Shown piece after piece: positions 8,714 through 17,542 of a DNA stretch of 64,000 nt. Source of the stretch: Paenibacillus sp. 37 (GTDB lineage Bacteria; Bacillota; Bacilli; Paenibacillales; Paenibacillaceae); the NCBI RefSeq assembly GCF_008386395.1, contig NZ_CP043761.1, forward strand, positions 3,286,001 to 3,350,000, given 5' to 3'. Made by a program: the position numbers and the translations under genes. Every line of letters starts with the position of its first letter. The first letter of the stretch is position 1. The notes below the pieces were generated by a model. It ran no database searches, was not told where the DNA came from, and worked only from the letters and a program-made list of their open reading frames with translations.

Positions 8714-10843
8714 ATGAAACCAAGAGAGGTAACAAAACTGAAGATGAGTGTGAGGAGAGCAAGAAAGAGAAATACTATAGCTGCTGTGACTCTCATGCTG
8801 ACGATACTTGCCCCAATGTCTGCAATGGCCGCACCGGCTGCCATGAATAACAGCATTAACCTTACGTATGAGACAACAAAGAAAACCGTAATCGAAAAAG
8901 CTAAGTTGCTGACTGAAACGTACGGTACGACGAGTCTGCAATATGCGCTCATTGATGGTGGAGAGATTACGGTGTCCGGTCAAACGGGCAAGAACGATCT
9001 AAACGACAAGGTACCTCTTACTTCGAACACAATCTATGGCATTGGTTCAACCAGTAAAATGATGCTTACAGCCGCTGTAATGAAGCTGGTTGATGAAGGC
9101 AAGATCGATTTGGATGTGCCTGTTGTGAACTATATGCCTGATTTTACAATGAAAGATAAACGATACAAACAGATTACACCCCGTATGTTGCTGAATCATT
9201 CGGCCGGGCTTTTCGGAACCTCTGTCGGTAGTGCTATACTTTATGGGGACAATGATACCTATGCACATGATACCTTTTTGGATCAATTGGCGACCCAGAA
9301 TCTGATGGCAATGCCAGGTGCGTATTCGGTGTACTCTAACGATGGATTTACATTAGCTGAAATTCTGGTTGAGAGAGTCACTGGTATGAGCTTTACGGCA
9401 TTTATACACAAAAATTTTACAGAGCCTCTGAAAATGAATCATACCAAAACACCACAGGATATAGTTAATACGGGAGAAATGGCGGGAATCTACTCTCCTG
9501 TGTATAAGGGGCAGCTTCCACGCGAGAATTATAATATCATAGCTTCAGGAGGCTTATATTCCACCGCTAAGGATCTGGTGAAATTTTCGCAAATTTTCAC
9601 AGGAGAGGTCAAAGGGATTCTTTCCAACAAGTCGGTAGAAGCCATGGAGCAAAAAGAATACAGAAGAGGCATGTGGCCAGAGGATAGTGATTCTTCTATG
9701 TCTTACGGATTAGGGTGGGATAGTGTGGACTTGTTCCCATTCAGTGACTACGGCATCAAGGCTGTTACGAAAGGTGGAGATACGTTATCTTATCATTCTT
9801 CACTCGTCGTACTTCCGGAATACAACATGGCTGCAGCCGTGATCTCTTCAGGCGGAGCAAGCATAACCAATCAATTCATTGCGAGTGAGTTATTACTTAG
9901 CGCACTTGAAGAAAAGGGCATTATTAAAGAACGGAAACCGGAAAAATCATTTGGTGTACCTGTGAAGGCAGATATGCCTAAAGAAATCTCCAAGTTTGCA
10001 GGGAATTATGGTGGCAATAATTCAGTTACGAAGATCAAAATAAATAAGGCAGGACAAATGACGCTCTCCTCTCTCTCGGCTCCAAGTAATCCGGTTCAAG
10101 AATACACCTATACATCAGATGGTACTTTTGTGAGTGATGATGGTACAGAAAAGTTGAAATTCGTTGTGGAGAAAAATGGGAATACCTACCTGTGGTCTCG
10201 ATCTTATATCTCCGTTCCAGGACTCGGACAGGTGGCTCTCTCAGAATATAATGCGGAGAAGCTCAAAGCCAATACATTACCCAAGGAGATTAACGCTGCA
10301 TGGTCAAAGCGTGATGGTAAAAAATATTATCTGGTGAATGCGAAATACACATCCATGCTCTATCTTAATGCTACATCGATCCTGCCTATTCAATTGAATA
10401 AAGAGAATCCAGGGTATATGTCCAATAATAAAATTATTGGAGCAGGCGAAGCAGCCAATCTATTGCAGATTCCGGGTAGTGCCGGACGAGAACCGATGGA
10501 CATTCATTTCTCCAAGAAGAACGGAGGAGAGTATCTTACATTTTCAGGTTATGTATTCGCCAGTGAGGGATTGGTAAAACCAATCTATTCCGGTAAACAA
10601 TCCGCAACAACCATTCAAGCAGATGGATATGCCAAATGGTTTTCGGTACCCGCTACTGCGAAAGGAAAAGTCATGACAGTGAAGTTACCTGCAAAAGGAG
10701 CCTTTGCTATCTATGATCAGAACGGAATTTGTATTAATCACAGCGTGGTTAGCGGTAAGAATGTTGTTGTTTTACCCGAAAACGGCCGTATTGTATTTGC
10801 TGGTGAGGCTGGTTCTCTATTTGAAATTTCATTAAAAAAGTAA
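8714..10843 (+). CDS. Secreted beta-lactamase-fold serine hydrolase (copy 2)
   Basis: A 709-residue paralogue of the protein at 4173. It has a long basic N-region, a hydrophobic signal core and the same AMA-AP cleavage region. Catalytic motifs are S112-T-S-K115, Y207-S-N209 and a KGGDT triad further on, followed by the shared C-terminal beta-rich domain. The frame is open from 8567, but that start would put operator site C inside the gene. ATG 8714 has AGGAG at 8698-8702, and ATG 8744 aligns best with the shorter paralogue and remains possible. It probably forms an operon with the hydrolase at 10901. Function as for copy 1: an exported esterase, peptidase or lactamase. Confidence 0.87.
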   Translation: MKPREVTKLKMSVRRARKRNTIAAVTLMLTILAPMSAMAAPAAMNNSINLTYETTKKTVIEKAKLLTETYGTTSLQYALIDGGEITVSGQTGKNDLNDKVPLTSNTIYGIGSTSKMMLTAAVMKLVDEGKIDLDVPVVNYMPDFTMKDKRYKQITPRMLLNHSAGLFGTSVGSAILYGDNDTYAHDTFLDQLATQNLMAMPGAYSVYSNDGFTLAEILVERVTGMSFTAFIHKNFTEPLKMNHTKTPQDIVNTGEMAGIYSPVYKGQLPRENYNIIASGGLYSTAKDLVKFSQIFTGEVKGILSNKSVEAMEQKEYRRGMWPEDSDSSMSYGLGWDSVDLFPFSDYGIKAVTKGGDTLSYHSSLVVLPEYNMAAAVISSGGASITNQFIASELLLSALEEKGIIKERKPEKSFGVPVKADMPKEISKFAGNYGGNNSVTKIKINKAGQMTLSSLSAPSNPVQEYTYTSDGTFVSDDGTEKLKFVVEKNGNTYLWSRSYISVPGLGQVALSEYNAEKLKANTLPKEINAAWSKRDGKKYYLVNAKYTSMLYLNATSILPIQLNKENPGYMSNNKIIGAGEAANLLQIPGSAGREPMDIHFSKKNGGEYLTFSGYVFASEGLVKPIYSGKQSATTIQADGYAKWFSVPATAKGKVMTVKLPAKGAFAIYDQNGICINHSVVSGKNVVVLPENGRIVFAGEAGSLFEISLKK

Positions 10844-10900
10844 GATGAATGGAGTTTCAAACAGTTCGACAACAATCTAACTCAACAGGAGAGAACCATC

Positions 10901-11842
10901 ATGATGAAAAAAATATTAATCATTTTGCTCAAAATATTCGGTGCGATCGTTATCGCTTTTGCATTATTTATTGCGACTGTCTTTATTGTTAATGCGGTTA
11001 GCAACAAATCGGAGGAAGGGAAGATAAAACCTTATGGCCAGTTTGTAGCGGTTGATGGCAAAAACATGAATGTGTTGATTCAAGGAAAAGGCAAAGAAAC
11101 GGTGGTATTGCTTCCTGGGTATGGAACACCCGCCCCAGCCCTTGATTTCAAACCGCTCATCGATGAGCTATCTCCATTTTACAAAGTCGTTGTCATTGAA
11201 CCTTTCGGTTATGGATTAAGTGACATTACTGAAAAAGAGCGTACTACGGAAAATATGGTTAGTGAAATTCATGAAGCGTTACAGCAACTTGGTATTCAAC
11301 GTTACACGCTCATGGCTCACTCCATTTCAGGGATATACGGACTGGATTATGTGAACAAATATACAAACGAAGTAACTTCCTTTGTCGGCATCGAGAGCAG
11401 TGTCCCAACGCAGGGAGGTAACGATGATCCATTCCCAACCGGAACGTACAAACTGCTTAAAAAATCAGGATTCTACCGTTTGTTAATGAAATTGGCCCCT
11501 GATCAACTGATTGCACCCGATGTTGATGATGAAACCAGAGAGCAAATTAGAATACTCTCACTCAAAAATACGTTTAATCCGAACAACCTGAATGAAGGCA
11601 AAAATTTCGCTCCTAATTTCAAAGCAACTGAGAACCTGTCTTTCCCCAAAGATCTTCCGTTGATTTTCTTCTTACAAGCGAATGATACGGAAACGGAAGG
11701 ATGGATACCCTTGCATGAAGAGCAAGTCAAAGATTCAGTGCATGGAAAAGTAATGACTTTCGAGGGAGATCATTATTTGCATCACACCCGCTCCAAAGAA
11801 ATGGTTCGAGAATATAGGAAGTTTATGAGTGAAATAGAGTAG
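10901..11842 (+). CDS. Membrane-anchored alpha/beta hydrolase (copy 3)
   Basis: A 313-residue third paralogue of the hydrolases at 457 and 1570, with a shorter N-terminus, a hydrophobic anchor about 5-31 and an extracellular alpha/beta-hydrolase domain. The oxyanion strand LLPGYG is kept, but the nucleophile elbow reads AHSISG (Ser141): the usual first Gly is Ala, a substitution also found in active LipA-type lipases. The likely His is in GDHYLHH. AGGAGAG (10887-10893) precedes ATG 10901, and a second ATG follows at once. It lies 57 nt after the beta-lactamase-fold gene without a terminator and ends at the terminator at 11859. Confidence 0.85.
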   Translation: MMKKILIILLKIFGAIVIAFALFIATVFIVNAVSNKSEEGKIKPYGQFVAVDGKNMNVLIQGKGKETVVLLPGYGTPAPALDFKPLIDELSPFYKVVVIEPFGYGLSDITEKERTTENMVSEIHEALQQLGIQRYTLMAHSISGIYGLDYVNKYTNEVTSFVGIESSVPTQGGNDDPFPTGTYKLLKKSGFYRLLMKLAPDQLIAPDVDDETREQIRILSLKNTFNPNNLNEGKNFAPNFKATENLSFPKDLPLIFFLQANDTETEGWIPLHEEQVKDSVHGKVMTFEGDHYLHHTRSKEMVREYRKFMSEIE

Positions 11843-11858
11843 AGTGTGTCAACAAAAG

Positions 11859-11884
11859 AAGCCGCGAAATCGCGGCTTTTTTTC
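11859..11884 (+). terminator. Intrinsic terminator closing the hydrolase island
   Basis: AAGCCGCG (11859-11866) pairs with CGCGGCTT (11871-11878), with a 4-nt AAAT loop and a T run. Confidence 0.9.
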
Positions 11885-11938
11885 TATTGAAAGAGTTGAT
11901 GAGCATCCATGCGTAGTTACTTTATTGGAAAATTAAGG

Positions 11939-12001
11939 TTGACACTCTTTATCACCACGTATACAATCGTATACATGAATGCGCTGTATACATATGTATA
12001 C
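11939..12001 (+). promoter_or_regulatory. Promoter with four GTATAC operator motifs
   Basis: A near-consensus promoter: TTGACA 11939-11944, 17-bp spacer, TACAAT 11962-11967. GTATAC occurs at 11959, 11969, 11986 and 11996, forming two GTATAC-N4-GTATAC pairs 27 bp apart. The first pair covers the -10 box and the second lies at or just after the start of transcription, a layout suited to repression. The repressor is not identified in this window. Confidence 0.75.
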
Positions 12002-12020
12002 ACGCAATGGAGGTGGCAGG

Positions 12021-12395
12021 ATGAGAGATCGACAGATCGAAGAATCGGATGGAAGTGTACGTCAAGGCGAACGTCCGAGACGTGATGTGAGTGACAGTGA
12101 GCAACGTGGAGAGCGCTCCAGACGTGGCAGAGGACATGGTGAACAACAGGGAAAACGGGGCCATGGTGCGCAAACATTCCGTCGCGGCCGGATTCTTGTA
12201 TTTCTGGAACAGATGCAGAATCGAAGAACAACGCTCGCCAGACAACTTGGTCAGGAGGAGTACGAACATATTCGCCCGATAATCAGTGGGGAGTTGAAAG
12301 CCATTGATCAGGTCATCGATGAGTATGTCCATCTATTCGAACTGCAAAATGAAGATGTAATTCCCAATAAGAACCTGGAGAGTGAGAGTGAATAA
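12021..12395 (+). CDS. Small charged protein of unknown function, ABC operon leader gene
   Basis: A 124-residue protein. Residues 1-55 are very rich in Arg, Gly, Glu and Asp (low complexity). Residues 58-115 look helical (RGRILVFLEQMQNRR, then ELKAIDQVIDEYVHLFEL). No signal peptide or recognised DNA-binding motif is visible. GGAGGT (12009-12014) precedes ATG 12021. The frame is open further upstream, but no better start exists and the promoter lies there. The ABC exporter starts 2 nt after the stop, so both are one operon. A role as regulator or accessory factor of the exporter is only a guess from position. Confidence 0.75.
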   Translation: MRDRQIEESDGSVRQGERPRRDVSDSEQRGERSRRGRGHGEQQGKRGHGAQTFRRGRILVFLEQMQNRRTTLARQLGQEEYEHIRPIISGELKAIDQVIDEYVHLFELQNEDVIPNKNLESESE

Positions 12396-12397
12396 GT

Positions 12398-14116
12398 ATG
12401 ATTCGTCGTTTTTTTTCGTATTATCGTCCTTATAAAAAACTGTTTTTGATTGATTTTGGATGTGCTGTACTCGCAGGTCTTCTGGAGTTGGCTTTCCCCC
12501 TTGCCGTCAGCAAATTCATTAATGAGTTGTTGCCTGGTCAGGATTGGCCTCTTATTTTGCTTGCCTGTATTGTGCTGTTATCCATCTATGCACTTAATAC
12601 GGTATTGAACTATGTCGTTACATACTGGGGACATATGCTGGGCATTAACATTGAGACCAACATGCGTGAGAAGATGTTCGCTCACTTGCAGAAGTTGTCT
12701 TTCCGGTTCTTCGATAATCGCAAAACGGGTCATTTAATTGGTCATCTCACGAATGATCTGAACGATATCGGCGAGGTTGCTCACCATGGACCTGAAGATG
12801 TGTTCATTGCAGTGATGACATTAATCGGATCATTCTGGCTGATGGCTAACATTAATCTTGAGCTTGCGCTGCTTACCTTTATCATTATCCCAATTATGGC
12901 TTGGGTCATTATCGTATTTGGAGGCCGTATGACGAAGACGTATCGAAGACTCTTCGGAGACGTCGGCAATTTCAATGCGCGCATTGAAGACAATGTCGGT
13001 GGCATGCGTGTTGTGCAATCGTTCGCCAACGAAGAACACGAGAAAGAGCTTTTTGCTGTAGATAATCAGAATTTCCGTAAAACCAAGCTGCTTGCCTACA
13101 AAACGATGGCAAAAAGTATCTCGGTCAGTTATATGATGATGCGACTGGTTACGGTATTTGTCATGATCAGCGGGGCTTGGTTTTATATTGACGGCAGAAT
13201 TAATATGGGTGATTTTATGGCCTTCCTGCTGCTGTCGAATATCTTCTTCCGTCCTATCGAGAAGATTAACGCAGTCATCGAAAGTTATCCGAAGGGCATC
13301 GCTGGTTTCAAGCGTTATCTGGAGATCATTGATACAGAACCTGAAATTGCTGATAACAAAAACGCCGTGGAATTCGAAAGTGTGAAGGGTGATATTCGTT
13401 TTGAGAACGTCTCGTTTGGATATGAATCCAGTCGGCGTATTTTAAATGATATCAGTCTGACTGTTCGACCAGGGGAAACCGTCGCTTTTGTTGGCCCGTC
13501 AGGCGCAGGTAAGACAACGATCTGCAGCCTGCTTCCGCGATTCTATGAGGTAGAAGAGGGACGGATCACTGTAGATGGTGTGGACATTCGGGATGTTAAG
13601 CTTCAATCGTTGCGTAAGCATATCGGGATCGTTCAACAGGATGTATTTTTGTTCTCGGGTACCATTAAGGAGAATATTGCTTATGGTGACCTGAGTGCAA
13701 CGGACGAACAGATCTGGGATGCCGCTCGCCGTGCCTCATTGGAGGAATTGATTCTTACGTTGCCGGACGGTATGGATACGGTCATTGGTGAGCGTGGAGT
13801 CAAGCTATCCGGAGGACAGAAGCAACGGTTATCCATTGCGCGTATGTTCTTGAAAAATCCACCCATTCTTATTCTGGATGAGGCAACCTCCGCGCTGGAT
13901 ACGGAAACGGAAGCACTTATTCAGCAATCACTCGCTGAATTGTCGGTGGGTAGAACAACACTTGTGATTGCACACCGATTGACAACGATCAAGAATGCGG
14001 ATCGAATTATCGTGGTGAACACAGATGGTATCGCTGAACAGGGTAACCATGAGGAATTGGTCGCCGCTGGAGGCATATATAGCCGTCTTCATCAGGTGCA
14101 ATACAGCCACTCTTAA
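12398..14116 (+). CDS. ABC exporter, fused membrane and ATPase domains
   Basis: A 572-residue half-transporter of the MsbA/multidrug type that would act as a dimer in the cytoplasmic membrane. Six membrane helices occupy about 15-290. The ATPase domain follows: Walker A GPSGAGKT (366-373), Q-loop VQQDVF, signature LSGGQ (470-474), Walker B LILDE (491-495) and an H-loop IAHRL. ATG 12398 lies 2 nt after the small charged protein, with GGAG-like sequence upstream. The GTATAC operators at 11959-12001 suggest inducible expression. Substrate unknown; drugs or lipids are typical. Confidence 0.93.
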   Translation: MIRRFFSYYRPYKKLFLIDFGCAVLAGLLELAFPLAVSKFINELLPGQDWPLILLACIVLLSIYALNTVLNYVVTYWGHMLGINIETNMREKMFAHLQKLSFRFFDNRKTGHLIGHLTNDLNDIGEVAHHGPEDVFIAVMTLIGSFWLMANINLELALLTFIIIPIMAWVIIVFGGRMTKTYRRLFGDVGNFNARIEDNVGGMRVVQSFANEEHEKELFAVDNQNFRKTKLLAYKTMAKSISVSYMMMRLVTVFVMISGAWFYIDGRINMGDFMAFLLLSNIFFRPIEKINAVIESYPKGIAGFKRYLEIIDTEPEIADNKNAVEFESVKGDIRFENVSFGYESSRRILNDISLTVRPGETVAFVGPSGAGKTTICSLLPRFYEVEEGRITVDGVDIRDVKLQSLRKHIGIVQQDVFLFSGTIKENIAYGDLSATDEQIWDAARRASLEELILTLPDGMDTVIGERGVKLSGGQKQRLSIARMFLKNPPILILDEATSALDTETEALIQQSLAELSVGRTTLVIAHRLTTIKNADRIIVVNTDGIAEQGNHEELVAAGGIYSRLHQVQYSHS

Positions 14117-14185
14117 TCCATATAAAATGAACAAAAAAATATTTACACTGGGTACTCCGATGACAGAACAACCTTCCGATCGCTG

Positions 14186-14235
14186 TTATCCCCAGATTTT
14201 TTTATTCCTTATATAAAGGGGAAATCCGGGGATAA
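14186..14235. repeat. Long imperfect inverted repeat in the gap after the ABC exporter
   Basis: TTATCCCCAGATTT (14186-14199) pairs with AAATCCGGGGATAA (14222-14235), 13 of 14 positions, around a 22-nt T/A-rich loop. It lies 70 nt after the exporter stop. The U run is inside the loop rather than after the stem, so it is not a standard terminator. The rest of the 14117-14470 gap holds a small hairpin at 14259-14276 (AGCTTTC/GAAAGCT followed by TTTT) and the terminator at 14402, with no gene. Confidence 0.6.
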
Positions 14236-14401
14236 AGGCGAGTTTATGCTTACGAAGTAGCTTTCCACAGAAAGCTTTTAGCTCCGCTTCTTCAGGTTCT
14301 TTCTGTCCTCTTCGTTTTGTGTAAATGTTCAGTTCAATTTATATAGAAACTTAAGTAGGTGACTAAGTATCTGGATAAAGTAACTAAATCAATTAAACCT
14401 T

Positions 14402-14427
14402 GCCGCGCATATGCGCGGCTTTTTCTT
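14402..14427. terminator. Palindromic terminator before the MarR gene
   Basis: GCCGCGCATATGCGCGGC (14402-14419) is a perfect 18-bp palindrome followed by TTTTTC. It insulates the MarR unit from upstream transcription. Confidence 0.85.
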
Positions 14428-14470
14428 TTGGGTTAACTAATGAAGTTATAAATGCTATACAAAATATAAT

Positions 14471-14518
14471 GTTGACAACGTCCACTAACCTGATTATTAT
14501 AATGTTGACAATGTCCAC
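14471..14518 (+). promoter_or_regulatory. Promoter with two MarR-type operators
   Basis: TTGACA (14472-14477), 17-bp spacer, TATTAT (14495-14500). Two near-identical dyads, GTTGACAACGTCCAC (14471-14485) and GTTGACAATGTCCAC (14504-14518), cover the -35 box and the start of transcription. Each is an imperfect inverted repeat, and they lie 33 bp apart on one face of the helix. Autorepression by the MarR protein encoded just downstream is the natural reading. Confidence 0.78.
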
Positions 14519-14536
14519 TAAAAAGGAGGGTTTGAC

Positions 14537-14998
14537 ATCGACTCTCAGTACATAAATCCAGATATTCTGGCTGACATGCGACGTTTTAACCGTTTTTATA
14601 CCAACATACTTGGTGTACTCGACAAGCATATTCTCGGAACAGGGTATTCCTTTGCTGAAGTACGGGTCATTATTGAGATTGGAATTCGGGGAGAGAGCAT
14701 TGCGAACAATCTGGTGGATACACTGACCATTGATCGCAGTTACATGAGCCGCATTGTAAACAAGCTGTCCAAGGAAGGTCTGCTGGTGAAAGTGAATTCT
14801 GCGGCCGACAGCCGGGTCAGTCTGATTCGTCTGACAGCCAAGGGTGAGGAACTGTATGCCCAATTGAATGATCGATCCGATCAACAGATTCTGAAATTAA
14901 TGCAAGACCTCAATGAAGAAGAGATTCAAGAGGTATACACCTCCATGATGAACATACAAGAGAAGTTGAACAAGAAGGCAGGAGAGACAACACGATGA
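14537..14998 (+). CDS. MarR-family transcriptional regulator, unusual start
   Basis: A winged-helix MarR protein of about 153 residues, or 140 if it starts at ATG 14576. Family features are the wing helix region DRSYMSRIVNKL, the wing KVNSAADSRVSLIRLT and C-terminal dimer helices. An ideal AAGGAGGG (14523-14530) lies upstream of ATC 14537, with no ATG, GTG or TTG in frame before 14576. Codons 14537-14575 read as a good MarR N-terminus (INPDILADM). Either a non-standard start is used, or a TTG at 14531 has mutated to TTT, or the shorter form is made. It overlaps the next gene by 4 nt. Confidence 0.85.
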   Translation: MDSQYINPDILADMRRFNRFYTNILGVLDKHILGTGYSFAEVRVIIEIGIRGESIANNLVDTLTIDRSYMSRIVNKLSKEGLLVKVNSAADSRVSLIRLTAKGEELYAQLNDRSDQQILKLMQDLNEEEIQEVYTSMMNIQEKLNKKAGETTR

Positions 14999-16074
14999 TA
15001 CGATTTGAATGTGACTATAACGAAGGTGCGCATGATCGCATTTTACAAAAACTGATGGAAACTAACATGGAACAGACAAGCGGTTATGGTACGGATGAGC
15101 ATTGCGAACGGGCGAGAATGCTTATTCGTCAGGCTTGTGACAACGAGCAGGCTGATGTTCATTTTTTGGTTGGCGGTACACAGACAAATACAACGGTGAT
15201 TGCCTCTATTTTGCGTCCTTATCAAGGTGTGATTGCAGCGAGTTCAGGACATATTGCTGTTCATGAGACGGGGGCTATTGAAGCAACGGGTCATAAGGTA
15301 CTCACAGTACCAAGTGAGGACGGAAAGATCACGCCTGAGCAGGTTAGAGCAGTCTACGATGCGCACATGAATGAGTCGTCGCCGGAACACTGTGTGCAGC
15401 CAGGTATGGTCTACATATCTCAGCCAACGGAGAACGGAACGATGTACAGCAAGGCAGAATTGCAAGCTTTGCACGCAGTCAGCAGAGCGTGTGGTCTTCC
15501 ATTTTTCGTGGATGGAGCACGCCTTGGATATGCACTTGCCTCCCGAGATTGCGATATGACACTTGCTGATCTTGCGCGCTTGTGCGATGTATTTTACATC
15601 GGGGGAACCAAGATTGGCGCATTGATGGGAGAGGCGGTTGTCATCCTGAATGATGCGCTCAAACCAGATTTTCGTTATATGATCAAACAAAAAGGTGGCC
15701 TGCTTGCCAAAGGCAGATTGCTGGGAATCCAATTTGAAACGTTGTTCGAAGATGGTCTGTACCTCGATATTTCTCGTCATGCCGTAGATATGGCCTTGAG
15801 AATTCATGATTCACTCGAACAGCAGGGAGTACGTTTCCTGTACGATTCACCAACTAACCAGCAGTTTCCGATTCTACCTGATTGTTTGCTTGAGAAATTA
15901 CGCAGCGGTTATACGTTCACCTTCTGGGAAAAGGTTGACGATACACACAGTGCGGTGCGGTTCTGTACCAGCTGGGCAACTCGTCAAGAGAATGTGGATG
16001 CACTGACTCGTGAAATTACTCAATTATTGCACGAAGAGATCCACGTGCCAGAACGGGTCGAAGTATTGGTCTAA
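14995..16074 (+). CDS. Threonine-aldolase-like PLP enzyme
   Basis: A 359-residue fold-type I pyridoxal-phosphate enzyme of the beta-eliminating lyase/low-specificity threonine aldolase group. Visible residues are the PLP-stacking histidine region SGHIAVHETG (84-93), the phosphate-handling GGTQTN (60-65), Asp173 and Arg176 in VDGARLG, and the Schiff-base Lys206 in YIGGTKIG. Family members split L-threonine or allo-threonine to glycine and acetaldehyde. ATG 14995 overlaps the MarR stop (ATGA), so it is cotranscribed with that regulator and controlled by the operators at 14471-14518. The link to a MarR sensor suggests a response to a small molecule (inference). Confidence 0.88.
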   Translation: MIRFECDYNEGAHDRILQKLMETNMEQTSGYGTDEHCERARMLIRQACDNEQADVHFLVGGTQTNTTVIASILRPYQGVIAASSGHIAVHETGAIEATGHKVLTVPSEDGKITPEQVRAVYDAHMNESSPEHCVQPGMVYISQPTENGTMYSKAELQALHAVSRACGLPFFVDGARLGYALASRDCDMTLADLARLCDVFYIGGTKIGALMGEAVVILNDALKPDFRYMIKQKGGLLAKGRLLGIQFETLFEDGLYLDISRHAVDMALRIHDSLEQQGVRFLYDSPTNQQFPILPDCLLEKLRSGYTFTFWEKVDDTHSAVRFCTSWATRQENVDALTREITQLLHEEIHVPERVEVLV

Positions 16075-16172
16075 TCTTGTTCAAAAATTAAGGAGAACAG
16101 TTCCGATTTCCTTCTCATAAATACGAGTAGCTTGAATAAATCCAAAAGCAATTACGCAGAATTCTGATACAG

Positions 16173-16206
16173 AAAAAAGGACAACTCATTGTGGTTGTCC
16201 TTTTTT
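16173..16206. terminator. Bidirectional terminator
   Basis: A-run, a 13-bp stem (16173-16185 with 16194-16206) and a T run. It can serve both the plus-strand aldolase and the minus-strand AraC gene that ends at 16254. Confidence 0.9.
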
Positions 16207-16253
16207 GGTTTACCTTTTGTGAGATAGTTGTGAGATAGAGAGTGCATATTCGG

Positions 16254-17171
16254 TTACTCACTCAAGGCCATGTCATATTTCTCTTTCAGCCGTCGGATAT
16301 CGGCTCTAGGCGGCGCACCGAACATGCGTGCATATTCGCGGCTAAATTGAGAAGCACTCTCGTAACCAACCCGGAACGCTACATCTGCCGCGTCAGCAGA
16401 TTCGGCCATCAGAAGTCGCCGGGCTTCCTGTAATCTTAATTGTTTCTGGAATTGTAATGGACTCATGGCTGTGATCTCTTTGAAGTGACGATGGAATGAA
16501 GAGACGCTCATGCTGGCGGTCTCAGCCAGATCTTCAATGCGAAATGGCTGTTCCCAATGATGAACGATGTACTCAATCGCTTCTCTGATCCGATAAGTGC
16601 TGCTACCTTCAACCGCAATCTGCGCCAGTTCTCCTCCGTAAGGTCCTTGAAGGAGGCGGAACAGGATTTCTTTAACGTACAACGGAGCCAGAAACGGAAT
16701 CTCTCCCGGCGTATCCAACAATCGAACAAGTCGGAGTACAGCATCCTGAATGGACGATTCCATCTGACCTACAAACATGGCTCGTCTGGCGTTTTCGTTG
16801 AATGTTACCTTGATATTGCATTCGTTAAGTACTTCGAGAATTTGGTTCGGTGTGAATTCGAGCTTAAGACTTAAGTAGGGTGCTTCAGCGGATGCCTTGA
16901 TAATCTGCCCGATGACCGGAAGATTCATGGAAGCAATCAGGTAATTGGAAGGTCCGTATTCATAACGCTCCTGTGCGAGCAATACTTCTTTCAACCCTTG
17001 AACAATCACACAAAATGAAGGTTTATATACTCTGTATGCGGGTTCGCTAATCTTGGAATGGTGATAGACAAACAGGGAAGGAATCTCCGTTTCCATTGCA
17101 CCGTTATGGTGGGAATGGCGTTTAATCAGGTCACTCAATTCCTGTTTTGGTTGAAATGATTCTTCGGTCAT
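16254..17171 (-). CDS. AraC-family regulator (YqhC-like N-terminal domain)
   Basis: A 305-residue regulator. The N-terminal part (about 20-170) resembles the AraC_N domain (ETEIPSLFVY, KPSFCVIVQGLKEV). The C-terminal pair of helix-turn-helix motifs spans about 200-300 (IEDLAETASMSVSSFHRHF and VAFRVGYESASQFSREYAR). The frame extends to a GTG at 17186, but AGGAGG lies between that codon and ATG 17171 with ideal spacing, so 17171 is the start. YqhC-type regulators commonly control a neighbouring aldo/keto reductase; here that neighbour, divergent at 17543, is a pseudogene. Confidence 0.9.
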   Translation of the reverse strand: MTEESFQPKQELSDLIKRHSHHNGAMETEIPSLFVYHHSKISEPAYRVYKPSFCVIVQGLKEVLLAQERYEYGPSNYLIASMNLPVIGQIIKASAEAPYLSLKLEFTPNQILEVLNECNIKVTFNENARRAMFVGQMESSIQDAVLRLVRLLDTPGEIPFLAPLYVKEILFRLLQGPYGGELAQIAVEGSSTYRIREAIEYIVHHWEQPFRIEDLAETASMSVSSFHRHFKEITAMSPLQFQKQLRLQEARRLLMAESADAADVAFRVGYESASQFSREYARMFGAPPRADIRRLKEKYDMALSE

Positions 17172-17542
17172 ACGTATCCTCCTCACGGATTTAACCTGCT
17201 TACATTATAAAGCTTACCGTACAGAACCAAAAGTGGGCCTGAGAGGATCAGGCAATCAATTAAGACGATTGATATACCGCTTGCAGTCCATGACTCGGCA
17301 TACTAAGAGTATATCAACAGAGCCAAGCGATTAAAGTTTATTCGAAAAGTTGGGTGAGTAAGGTGATGAAGTGGTTATCAAACCATGTGAGGCAAATATT
17401 GATTGACAGGCTCGAATCACAGATCAAGTTCGAAGAAAATTCCGTACATCGAGAGATATACTTCACATGCTGGTTAGAGCTAGTTACCGAAGAGGTCGAG
17501 ACAACATCCATTCACAGAACAAATTCAAGGAGAGTGTGAAAT
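17172..17542. other. Divergent intergenic region, no gene supported
   Basis: 371 nt between the AraC gene and the reductase remnant. A weak frame at 17354-17539 lacks a good ribosome binding site and has no recognisable domain. No clear operator or terminator is seen. It probably holds the divergent promoters. Confidence 0.5.

Noticed and set aside
14117..14470. A small gene in the gap after the ABC exporter
   Set aside because: Short frames here lack ribosome binding sites; the visible content is inverted repeats and a terminator.
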